64,000 nt of DNA from Bacteroidia bacterium. Lineage in GTDB: Bacteria; Bacteroidota; Bacteroidia; Chitinophagales; Chitinophagaceae. The notes beneath the pieces were generated by a model that was not told the origin of the DNA, ran no database searches, and saw only the letters and a list, made by a program, of their open reading frames with translations. Shown piece by piece: positions 1 through 6,010 of this stretch (position 1 is its first letter; the number at the start of each line of letters is the position of its first letter). Both the position numbers and the translations under genes were made by a program. The DNA is taken from the NCBI GenBank assembly GCA_030429205.1, contig JAUICZ010000003.1:186001-250000 (forward strand), read 5' to 3'.

Positions 1-106
1 TGCGCTTTAAACTCTTGTGTACAAACAAATCCGACAAAGCTGTCCATGCCTCATCATCCATAGGTGCAAACTGCGATAGTGCCGTGCGTACTTGTGCTAA
101 TGCCAC
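1..106 (-). CDS. Crp/Fnr-type transcriptional regulator, N-terminal fragment
   Basis: The reading frame runs off the left edge, so only about 35 N-terminal residues are visible. They read like the amphipathic helix that opens Bacteroidota Crp/Fnr-family regulators (VRTALSQFAP, then DDEAWTALSDLF and KSLKR), which precedes the cyclic-nucleotide-binding-like fold. No ATG is in frame; the GTG at 104-106 is the likeliest start. The cNMP and HTH domains would lie outside the window, so the family call rests on a short stretch and is tentative. Confidence 0.5.
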   Translation of the reverse strand, partial: MALAQVRTALSQFAPMDDEAWTALSDLFVHKSLKR

Positions 107-137
107 ATTTAAAAATAGTGATTTTGGGGAGAAGGGT

Positions 138-162
138 GTGCGAGTGTGCGAAAACTCGCACG
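138..162. repeat. GC-rich inverted-repeat element, left copy
   Basis: Bases 145-162 (TGTGCGAAAACTCGCACG) recur as a perfect reverse complement at 1236-1253, on the other side of the gene at 192-1172. The unit is itself self-complementary: GTGCGAG (138-144) pairs with CTCGCAC (155-161). The matching region extends a few bases further on both sides with single mismatches. Confidence 0.75.
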
Positions 163-167
163 CCGCA

Positions 168-190
168 CATTTCATTCAATAAATGAAATG
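168..190. terminator. AT-rich hairpin after the 192-1172 gene
   Basis: CATTTCATT and AATGAAATG form a perfect 9-bp stem with a 5-base loop, immediately downstream of the minus-strand stop codon at 192-194. The stem is low in GC and has no strong U tract, so termination is only a possibility. Confidence 0.35.
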
Positions 191-191
191 A

Positions 192-1172
192 TTAAACTTC
201 AGCAAATAAATTAAAATTAATCCTCTGACTGGGAGAGAGGTTTTGAACATTCTCACTCCAATATTTTTTAAATTGTTTTAGATTCTTAGAAGAAATCTTC
301 TCATATACATCTGGAGATAGACACCACGTTTCAATTCTCGCAGCGATTAAATCAGTTAGCATATATTGCAATTGAAGTGCAGATAAATCATTCCAAGATT
401 TTGCATAATCTACAATCCAGGTATCGTTATATTTTTTATGATAACCAATAACTATATGTATTGATGATTTATCAGGTATTATATTAATTAATACATTGTT
501 TAACGGCTCTAATTGCGTAGCTTTTGCAGATGTAATAATATCAACGGGGCTAAATATTGCCGATGCACATATACCTATATATGGGTATTTATAATAGAAA
601 AAAGTAAAGTTCTGAACCTTATCCCCTCCAATTTCATTTTCCATTAATCTTTTATAACGAAGCATATCAGATATACCTTGCTTAAATCCACTTATTTGCT
701 GAAGTAATATAGCAGTATAATGCATTGGAGAGAGAATATTCATTCTAGGCGAATCGAGTAACCTTTCATATATCCGTACATTTCTTTGTTTTTTTCTTAT
801 TTCAGAACATAATCCACGATAAGAAAAAAGCAATTGAGATTTATAATCATTATAGTCTATTTTATCTTTTTCAATACTTGAGAATAAATCGGTATCGTGA
901 GTAGAACAAAATAATGGATAAGTCATTGCATTATTTATACCTGTCTTTTTGAATTCAATTTTATCTTCATCTACTTTAGTAAAATCTGGATAGTACATTG
1001 TTACCACATGTTTCTTTACAGCAATGCTACTTAAAACACCATTTTTTTGAAGCAAATGTGATTTAATCGAGTTTGCATTACATTCTTTAAACAAACACTT
1101 GTACGGTTCTTTAAATGCTTTTTTTCTAGCGTGTAGAAAAAGCTCATCGATTAATTGAAGGTTAGTTACCAT
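192..1172 (-). CDS. orphan protein with N-terminal Cys/His cluster, unknown function
   Basis: This 326-residue protein has no signal peptide or membrane segment. Near the N-terminus it has C26-x4-C31 followed by SH at 38-39, then FCSTHD at about 88-93. That gives a C-C-H...C-H arrangement suggestive of a zinc site, loosely like treble-clef or HNH-type folds. Residues 100-300 are mixed helical/strand sequence that I do not recognise. Proteins with the C..C/SH...FC..HD pattern occur sporadically as standalone hypotheticals in many bacteria (recollection, not searched). The gene is AT-rich compared with its surroundings and lies alone between inverted repeats, which fits horizontal acquisition. 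A nuclease or defence role is speculation. Confidence 0.75.
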   Translation of the reverse strand: MVTNLQLIDELFLHARKKAFKEPYKCLFKECNANSIKSHLLQKNGVLSSIAVKKHVVTMYYPDFTKVDEDKIEFKKTGINNAMTYPLFCSTHDTDLFSSIEKDKIDYNDYKSQLLFSYRGLCSEIRKKQRNVRIYERLLDSPRMNILSPMHYTAILLQQISGFKQGISDMLRYKRLMENEIGGDKVQNFTFFYYKYPYIGICASAIFSPVDIITSAKATQLEPLNNVLINIIPDKSSIHIVIGYHKKYNDTWIVDYAKSWNDLSALQLQYMLTDLIAARIETWCLSPDVYEKISSKNLKQFKKYWSENVQNLSPSQRINFNLFAEV

Positions 1173-1176
1173 TTCC

Positions 1177-1206
1177 CAATATTATAAAATTCAATACTGA
1201 AGTCAA
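1177..1206 (-). promoter_or_regulatory. candidate promoter of the 192-1172 gene
   Basis: On the minus strand a TTG (1204-1206), a 19-base spacer and TAATATTG (1177-1184) match the Bacteroidota pattern TTG-N19-TAnnTTTG with one mismatch. The -7 box ends only five bases before the ATG, so the transcript would be leaderless or nearly so. Confidence 0.35.
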
Positions 1207-1235
1207 GGGTAAAAACACCCATTCTCACTGTGCGC

Positions 1236-1253
1236 CGTGCGAGTTTTCGCACA
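1236..1253. repeat. GC-rich inverted-repeat element, right copy
   Basis: Perfect 18-bp reverse complement of 145-162, with further partial matching outside the core (GCGCAC and CCGCAC flanks). Together the two copies bracket the orphan gene 192-1172. Confidence 0.75.
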
Positions 1254-1285
1254 CCGCACAGTTTCGCACTCTTTTCTAAACATAT

Positions 1286-1358
1286 GTCATGCTGAACTTG
1301 ATTCAGCATGACAGGTGTTGTTGTGAGGTTGCTTCATCCTTACAGTCTTCGCAATGAC
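1286..1358. repeat. REP-like dispersed repeat, copy A
   Basis: It begins with a perfect hairpin, GTCATGCTGAA-cttga-TTCAGCATGAC (1286-1312), and continues through about 45 bases shared with copy B at 1582-1650 (ACAGGTGTTGTTGTGAGG and onward to CTTCGCAATGA). Elements of this kind are common between genes in Bacteroidota genomes. Confidence 0.7.
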
Positions 1359-1436
1359 CGTGGATAACTACCACCCCGCCCTTTGGGCACCTCCCGCTGT
1401 AGCAGGACAAGCTCTCCTAAAACAGGAGGGAAGTTA

Positions 1437-1550
1437 AAAAAGCCCGGCAGTGCTGAAGCCCTGTAGCCTATCAAGGTCGCAACCGCTAATCAGGAAGCTT
1501 TGATTAGCGGGGTCTTTTCTTTCGTTCTTTCTTTGGACAAGCAAAGAAAG
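1437..1550. repeat. 114-bp dispersed repeat, copy 1
   Basis: This 114-bp unit recurs in the same orientation at 3165-3278 at about 90% identity by eye. It contains a perfect 10-bp hairpin, CCGCTAATCA-ggaagctt-TGATTAGCGG, followed by a T-rich stretch, so it may also act as a terminator. The unit ends with CAAGCAAAGAAAG. Confidence 0.75.
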
Positions 1551-1581
1551 GACAACAATAAACAAATACTCATTACGCTAG

Positions 1582-1650
1582 ATGCTGAATCAAGTTCAGC
1601 ATGACAGGTGTTGTTGTGAGGTTGCTTCATCCATACAGGCTTCGCAATGA
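1582..1650. repeat. REP-like dispersed repeat, copy B
   Basis: Second copy of the repeat at 1286-1358. The hairpin here is ATGCTGAA-tcaag-TTCAGCAT (1582-1602). The following bases match copy A with two substitutions up to CTTCGCAATGA. Confidence 0.7.
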
Positions 1651-1736
1651 TGAGAAAAAACCCTCTCTTATACTTAAGTACAAAACATTACCTTTACTAC
1701 AGTTAAAATATTGTAAGCGTAATTGCTTTCTGTCTT

Positions 1737-1873
1737 GAGGAGAAACCTAGGAAATTTCAAAGCGTACAAGACGAAGTAAGAACGCTCACGCTAAGGCGTG
1801 GGCTCTCTTATTCGTGCGCGGGCCTCCTAGGGCCTCTCCTCGGTAAGTTGAGTTCCACGCCCGTTTTTTTACG
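1737..1873 (+). ncRNA. candidate structured RNA with pseudoknot and terminal T run
   Basis: Two long complementary pairs interleave. Stem A joins 1737-1752 (GAGGAGAAACCTAGGA) to 1825-1841. Stem B joins 1795-1805 (GGCGTGGGCTC) to 1850-1862 (GAGTTCCACGCC). Because stem B starts inside A and closes outside it, the fold is a pseudoknot. A G/T7 run follows (1863-1870) on the plus strand, as after an intrinsic terminator. No open reading frame or tRNA, tmRNA or RNase P signature is visible. I cannot assign it to a known family. Confidence 0.4.
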
Positions 1874-1937
1874 GTCGGTGCTCAGGTATCCTAAATAAGC
1901 CTATCAATTATTTATCGTGATACTAAACCGTAACTGT

Positions 1938-2174
1938 ATGAATACTTTCACCACCCGCTTTGCGGGGTTCCCGCACGATGCGTCCGAGCTGTCGGCGTAC
2001 CTCTATTGTCTGGATACATTTATCATCAGCCTGAAAAGCGGCACCATCATCCACCACGAAACACTGCAACCCATCCTGTTTTTGGAGTGGCTGCACTACC
2101 ACCGCATCCGCGATGTGAAGTTCACCCTTACAGAGGCGGCCTATAACAGTTACTTTAAAGAGAAGAAAAATTGA
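1938..2174 (+). CDS. small hypothetical protein
   Basis: This 78-residue frame starts at ATG 1938; a GTG at 1917 would add seven residues. Its composition looks protein-like (FPHDASELSAYLYCLDTFII, then a WLHYHRIRDVKF segment), and the codons are more GC-rich than the surrounding DNA. There is no signal peptide, membrane span or recognisable motif. It lies just after the candidate structured RNA and ends ten bases before the convergent membrane-protein gene. It could be a real small gene or a remnant of a mobile element. Confidence 0.45.
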   Translation: MNTFTTRFAGFPHDASELSAYLYCLDTFIISLKSGTIIHHETLQPILFLEWLHYHRIRDVKFTLTEAAYNSYFKEKKN

Positions 2175-2183
2175 GGGAGTATA

Positions 2184-2582
2184 TCAACCACGAAGTATTA
2201 GCGCTACAATTATTCCGCTTACAGGAACAGATATTGTAAATAATCTATACCATGTTTTTGCAGACCTGTCTGATACTTTATGCGAATACCTCTTTTCTAT
2301 TTTTATAAGGCGTTCATAGCTGTACCTTCTACCTATTGTTATAAATACGGTAGCAATAATTGTAGTAAGGATAGTAAGCGCCCCGTAATAAAACCATTTA
2401 CCAGGGATGCTATCGTTAATCATCCTTAGTGGAATAGCTGACAACATTACTACCAGCATTAAGTAATAACTAATAACAAAAGACAGAAATTCAATTGTCC
2501 CTTTTTTTCTGTTTCTATTGTATTTAGCCTTCTTAAATATCCTGCCCCTGTATATGATATAAAACAAGTAATCAAACACCAT
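2184..2582 (-). CDS. small integral membrane protein, unknown function
   Basis: A 132-residue protein with three to four hydrophobic segments: about 30-55 (FLSFVISYYLMLVVMLSAI), 62-85, and a C-terminal span near 110-130 ending in VSGIIVALILRG. Basic clusters separate them (KKAKYNRNRKK, GRRYSYER). I recognise no domain. It resembles its neighbour at 2663-3100 in size, topology and the aromatic N-terminal segment (YLFYIIYRGR versus LIYAYWLLYRR), and the two have matching upstream DNA. They are probably diverged duplicates. Confidence 0.6.
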   Translation of the reverse strand: MVFDYLFYIIYRGRIFKKAKYNRNRKKGTIEFLSFVISYYLMLVVMLSAIPLRMINDSIPGKWFYYGALTILTTIIATVFITIGRRYSYERLIKIEKRYSHKVSDRSAKTWYRLFTISVPVSGIIVALILRG

Positions 2583-2588
2583 TCAATA

Positions 2589-2645
2589 TTAATAAAATAT
2601 ACGCACAGGTAAACTAACCCGTTATGTGCGTTAAAAGCTTGGCAG
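2589..2645. repeat. duplicated upstream element, copy 1
   Basis: Starting at TTAATAAAATATAC just before the start of the 2184-2582 gene, this sequence matches 3120-3177, at the same place before the 2663-3100 gene, with scattered substitutions. The similarity ends near GGCAG, which in copy 2 is the beginning of the 114-bp dispersed repeat. Confidence 0.65.
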
Positions 2646-2662
2646 CGCATATCCAACACACT

Positions 2663-3100
2663 CTAACTTACCAACCATTTAACCCATGTAGACGAAGTAA
2701 TACCCAAAGCAAACAACACAACAGATAACACTATGTACTTTACAAGTATGGCATTTTTCTTTCCCCTTTCTTTCTTATCCATAGAATCATACAAAGCCAT
2801 TTCCCCCTCCACAATGTCTTTATTTATTCTGAAATATATAATCAGAATAATCAATAAGGGCAAACACAGTAATGGTATATAAACGAGCCTATCCATAACT
2901 CTGTCTTTACCCAGCAATCCATTTACATGACTTAAATCAGAAGCAAAAAAGGAGTCTGCTATAAATACGATTGAAAGAATATTAATTAATATAAAAAATA
3001 GCATTTGCACATAAGTCGTCGCTTTTCGAAAGAAAGCTGTACTAAAGTCATTATTCCTTCTATACAATAACCAGTAAGCATATATCAATAAATCTTTCAT
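2663..3100 (-). CDS. small integral membrane protein, unknown function
   Basis: A 145-residue protein with about three membrane spans: 30-50 (VQMLFFILINILSIVFIAD), 73-92 (VYIPLLCLPLLIILIIYF) and 122-142. A charged loop, KDIVEGEMALYDSMDKKERG, lies between the last two. No family is recognised; it probably belongs to the same small membrane group as 2184-2582. It is separated from that gene by an element duplicated from its own upstream region, so each gene may be transcribed separately. Confidence 0.6.
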   Translation of the reverse strand: MKDLLIYAYWLLYRRNNDFSTAFFRKATTYVQMLFFILINILSIVFIADSFFASDLSHVNGLLGKDRVMDRLVYIPLLCLPLLIILIIYFRINKDIVEGEMALYDSMDKKERGKKNAILVKYIVLSVVLFALGITSSTWVKWLVS

Positions 3101-3119
3101 GATACTAAGTCAGTACAAA

Positions 3120-3177
3120 TTAATAAAATATACACGCAAGTAATCTAACCCACTATGTATGTTCAAAAGCCCGGCAG
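3120..3177. repeat. duplicated upstream element, copy 2
   Basis: Counterpart of 2589-2645, located directly upstream of the 2663-3100 gene. It runs into the second 114-bp repeat (3165 onward), so copy 1 looks like a truncated version of the combined unit. Confidence 0.65.
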
Positions 3178-3278
3178 AGCCGAAGACCTGTAGCCTATCA
3201 AAGTCGCAACCGCTAATCAGGAAGCTTTGATTAGCGGGGTCTTTTCTTTGATTCTTTCTTTAGACAAGTAAAGAAAGA
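3165..3278. repeat. 114-bp dispersed repeat, copy 2
   Basis: Same unit as 1437-1550, with the identical CCGCTAATCA...TGATTAGCGG hairpin (about 3209-3236) and following T-rich stretch. Substitutions include AGAGCCGAAGA for AGTGCTGAAGC. Confidence 0.75.
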
Positions 3279-3292
3279 ATGGCAAAAAAGCG

Positions 3293-3373
3293 TATATTTG
3301 CTATAATAAACATACCATGAACACCCTATCCCTAATACAAGATATCCGTAAGCACCTACCCCGTTTTACATAG
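3293..3373 (+). other. promoter-like box and 18-codon frame, possible gene remnant
   Basis: TATATTTG (3293-3300) matches the -7 consensus and is followed at 3317 by an ATG opening MNTLSLIQDIRKHLPRFT before a TAG at 3371. The peptide recalls the first residues of some Bacteroidota transposases (recollection only), so this may be the 5' end of a lost insertion sequence. The rest of 3101-3636 holds the repeats above and the leader of sucC; I see no other gene. Confidence 0.3.
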
Positions 3374-3636
3374 TATTCGCCACTCAATAGCCGTTTATTA
3401 CCCGATATTTACCGTCATAATAGCAAAGCTGCAATTTCTGTGCTGCCAACCTGTCAAACCTGCAAATTTGGTGCAAAGTCCTTGCTCACAATCAGTTTCA
3501 CAATAAAAAAATTGTATTTCATAACAATACTTAACAAAACAGCAGCCAACACATTATACCGAACCCATATACATGCAAATTTCACCTGCATAAGTGGCTA
3601 TTTTCATTTATCTTCGCACAAAATTTTTCAGCTAAA

Positions 3637-4851
3637 ATGAATTTGCACGAATATCAAGCCAAAGAACTATTGAAGAGCTACAATGTACCTACGCAAGACG
3701 GTATAGCTGTAGAAAATGTTGACGACGCTGTAGCAGCTTACAATAAGGTTGCAGAAGAAACAGGAGCAAAATTTGCTGTTGTAAAAGCGCAAATACATGC
3801 AGGTGGACGTGGTAAGGGTACGGTGAAGGAAGCGCCTGAGCAACATGGTGTTGAAGTAATTAAAAGTGCAGAAGATGCACAGCGTGTAGCCAAAAACATC
3901 TTAGGCAATACACTGGTAACTTTGCAAACAGGCGATGCTGGTAAAGTAGTAAACAAGCTATTTGTAGCGCACGATATGTACTACGATGGTCCTAGCGAGC
4001 GCGAGGAGTTCTATCTGTCTATCTTGATGGATCGTGCTAAGAAGCAAAACGTGATCATGTACAGCACAGAGGGCGGTATGGATATTGAAGAGGTAGCGCA
4101 CAACACTCCTGAGAAGATATTCAAAGAGTGGGTAGAGCCTAATATGCCTTTACAACCTTTCCAGGCTAGAAAAATTGCTTTCAACCTTGGTTTGAGTGGT
4201 ACGGCTTTCAAAAACTGTGTGAAATTCGTTACCAACTTATACAATGCATACGTTGGTTTGGATTGTGAAATGTTGGAGATCAACCCGCTATTCAAATCAA
4301 GCGATGATAAAATATTGGCAGTTGACTGTAAGATGAGTGTTGATGAGAACTCTTTGTTCCGTCATAAAGACCTTGCAGAAATGCGTGATAAAACGGAAGA
4401 AGATCCAACAGAAGTTGAGGCTGGTGAGTTCAACCTGAACTATGTAAAGCTGGATGGTAATGTGGGTTGTATGGTAAACGGTGCAGGTTTGGCAATGGCT
4501 ACCATGGATATGATCAAACTTGCCGGTGGTGAGCCTGCAAACTTCCTTGATGTTGGTGGTACTGCAAATGCAGAAACAGTAGAAGCTGGTTTCCGTATCA
4601 TTATGAAAGACCCTAACGTTAAGGCAATTCTTATCAATATCTTCGGTGGTATCGTTCGTTGCGACAGAGTTGCTGCCGGTGTTGTAGAAGCTTACAAGAA
4701 CTTAGGTAATATTGAAATTCCGATCATTGTACGTTTACAAGGTACTAATGCAGAACAGGCTAAGGAGTTGATCGACAACTCTGGTCTTGAGGTACAGTCT
4801 GCTATACTTCTTAGCGAAGCAGCAGAGTTGGTACAAAAGGCTGTAAGCTAA
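3637..4851 (+). CDS. sucC: succinyl-CoA synthetase beta subunit
   Basis: The 404-residue product is a full-length ADP/GDP-forming succinate-CoA ligase beta chain, which with SucD interconverts succinyl-CoA and succinate in the cytosolic TCA cycle. It opens with MNLHEYQAKELLKSYNVP, followed by an ATP-grasp domain (HAGGRGKGTVK near 53-63, then the LEINPL segment near 213). The C-terminal CoA-ligase domain holds GGIVRCDRVAAGVVEA. No sucD is adjacent here. An upstream in-frame extension to 3440 is noncoding, and a strong terminator follows, so this looks like a single-gene unit. Confidence 0.97.
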   Translation: MNLHEYQAKELLKSYNVPTQDGIAVENVDDAVAAYNKVAEETGAKFAVVKAQIHAGGRGKGTVKEAPEQHGVEVIKSAEDAQRVAKNILGNTLVTLQTGDAGKVVNKLFVAHDMYYDGPSEREEFYLSILMDRAKKQNVIMYSTEGGMDIEEVAHNTPEKIFKEWVEPNMPLQPFQARKIAFNLGLSGTAFKNCVKFVTNLYNAYVGLDCEMLEINPLFKSSDDKILAVDCKMSVDENSLFRHKDLAEMRDKTEEDPTEVEAGEFNLNYVKLDGNVGCMVNGAGLAMATMDMIKLAGGEPANFLDVGGTANAETVEAGFRIIMKDPNVKAILINIFGGIVRCDRVAAGVVEAYKNLGNIEIPIIVRLQGTNAEQAKELIDNSGLEVQSAILLSEAAELVQKAVS

Positions 4852-4872
4852 GTTTATAAAATACTTGATACC

Positions 4873-4906
4873 AAAAGGCGCTACATCAGTAGTGCCTTTT
4901 TTATTT
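4873..4906 (+). terminator. intrinsic terminator of sucC
   Basis: AAAAGGCGCTAC-atca-GTAGTGCCTTTT followed by further T residues, 21 bases after the sucC stop codon. Confidence 0.85.
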
Positions 4907-4923
4907 GAAAAATCATAAAAATT

Positions 4924-4953
4924 TTGAGGTATCATATATTCTTCATTACTTTG
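4924..4953 (+). promoter_or_regulatory. candidate promoter of the creD cluster
   Basis: TTG (4924-4926), a 19-base spacer and TTACTTTG (4946-4953) match the Bacteroidota consensus with one mismatch in the -7 box. The -7 box overlaps the left arm of the palindrome at 4948-4964, so a protein bound there would block it. Confidence 0.5.
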
Positions 4954-4964
4954 AAACACAAAGT
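4948..4964. promoter_or_regulatory. palindromic operator candidate 1
   Basis: ACTTTG-AAACA-CAAAGT, nine bases before the start of the 4973 gene. The same arms with almost the same spacer occur before creD at 5974-5990. Only these two copies were noticed in the window. The winged-helix protein encoded at 5656-5955, between them, is the likely ligand. Confidence 0.6.
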
Positions 4965-4972
4965 GCTTTTCA

Positions 4973-5656
4973 ATGAAAGAAAAAACTCAATTAGAATCTG
5001 TACGTACGCTGGAGGAGATACGCAGTATCATGTCTCGCTCCGTACGCTTCTTCTCACTTAACGGGTGGAGCGGTGTATGGGCAGGTTGTGTAGGACTGGC
5101 AGGTGCATTAATAGCACGCAGCTGGATACAAGATCTACCACCAGTATACTATAACACTGTGAGAAAGATGCGTGGCTCTTACGATGGAGTAGTTAGTAAC
5201 GAAGTATACACAGGTGCTACTATTAAGTTTTTGATATTGGCGATACTGGTACTTGTAGTAGCCATAGCAGGTGGCTACTATTTCACTAATAGAAAGGCTA
5301 AGCAAACCGGGCAAAAGCTATGGAATAGCACGTCTAAACAAATGATACTGCACATGTCTATACCACTGGTTATGGGCGGTATATTCAGCCTATTCTTTTT
5401 AGCTAATGGACACGAGGCGTATATAGCACCTGCATGTTTAATATTCTATGGTATAGCACTATACAACGGTAGTAAATACACCTATTCTGATATTATGTAT
5501 CTGGGATATATGGAGATGGCTCTGGGAGTAGTTAATATGTTCTTTCTGGGATACGGATTAACATTTTGGGCTATAGGTTTTGGGGGGCTACATATACTCT
5601 ACGGTCTTATCATGTGGAACAAGTATGATAAAAAAGGAGCCAAGGCAACAGCGTAA
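4973..5656 (+). CDS. multi-pass membrane protein of the creD cluster
   Basis: A 227-residue protein with about six hydrophobic segments, including WAGCVGLAGALIA near 36-48, FLILAILVLVVAIAGGYYF near 86-105, IPLVMGGIFSLFFLA near 131-145 and two more before a basic C-terminus. I recognise no catalytic motif. Similar proteins in Bacteroidota sit directly before a small winged-helix regulator, as here, where the stop overlaps the regulator's ATG by one base (TAATG). That implies translational coupling and a shared function, perhaps envelope stress sensing, but the role is unknown. Confidence 0.75.
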   Translation: MKEKTQLESVRTLEEIRSIMSRSVRFFSLNGWSGVWAGCVGLAGALIARSWIQDLPPVYYNTVRKMRGSYDGVVSNEVYTGATIKFLILAILVLVVAIAGGYYFTNRKAKQTGQKLWNSTSKQMILHMSIPLVMGGIFSLFFLANGHEAYIAPACLIFYGIALYNGSKYTYSDIMYLGYMEMALGVVNMFFLGYGLTFWAIGFGGLHILYGLIMWNKYDKKGAKATA

Positions 5657-5955
5657 TGAAAGACCCGATACAACATCTGAATAAGATTTTTGACAGCCGG
5701 ATACGTATAGGCATCATGAGTGCACTGGCTGTAAATGAAAAGCTGAACTTTAACGACCTAAAGGGTATCATGGACGTTACAGACGGTAATCTGGCTACAC
5801 ATTTAAAAACATTGGAAGAACATGAATACATCAAAGTACAAAAAGGGTTTGTTGGTCGTAAAACGAATACCACCTACTCTATTACAAAAGCGGGACACAA
5901 AGCATTTACAGACCACCTGAATGCACTGGAAGAAATTATAAAGAAAATGAAATAA
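5656..5955 (+). CDS. winged-helix transcriptional regulator (MarR/ArsR-like, HTH_34 type)
   Basis: A 99-residue single-domain DNA-binding protein. The recognition region reads LNFNDLKGIMDVTDGNLATHLKTLEEHEYI (about 29-58), with a wing at VGRKTNTTYSITKAGHKAF. The length and the terminal helix (HLNALEEIIKKMK) fit the stand-alone winged-helix family often found next to membrane protein genes in Bacteroidota. It is coupled to 4973-5656 and followed by creD. Palindromes at 4948-4964 and 5974-5990 flank the pair and suggest autoregulation plus control of creD. Confidence 0.9.
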   Translation: MKDPIQHLNKIFDSRIRIGIMSALAVNEKLNFNDLKGIMDVTDGNLATHLKTLEEHEYIKVQKGFVGRKTNTTYSITKAGHKAFTDHLNALEEIIKKMK

Positions 5956-5973
5956 TATTTTTTTGCTCACCCT

Positions 5974-5990
5974 ACTTTGAAATACAAAGT
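5974..5990. promoter_or_regulatory. palindromic operator candidate 2
   Basis: ACTTTG-AAATA-CAAAGT, extended to TACTTTG...CAAAGTA, 20 bases upstream of the creD ATG. Arms and spacing match the copy at 4948-4964. Confidence 0.6.
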
Positions 5991-6010
5991 ACTTTTAAAA
6001 TATAAAAAAA

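Larger units (their letters stand above)
1173..1937. other. intergenic region rich in repeats and hairpins
   Basis: I see no convincing gene here. In order it holds the candidate promoter, the right copy of the inverted element, two copies of a 57-bp repeat with a leading hairpin, a 114-bp dispersed repeat, and a candidate structured RNA ending in a T7 run. Small GC-rich hairpins (GCCC-ttt-GGGC near 1380 and CTCCT-aaaac-AGGAG near 1415) lie between them. Confidence 0.7.

Noticed and set aside
1173-1937. Possible prophage or insertion-sequence remnant
   Set aside because: Only repeats and hairpins were visible; no transposase, integrase or phage gene could be read, so no element was called.
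3440-3640. 66-codon frame just before sucC
   Set aside because: It covers the AT-rich leader and promoter region of sucC and has no protein-like features.
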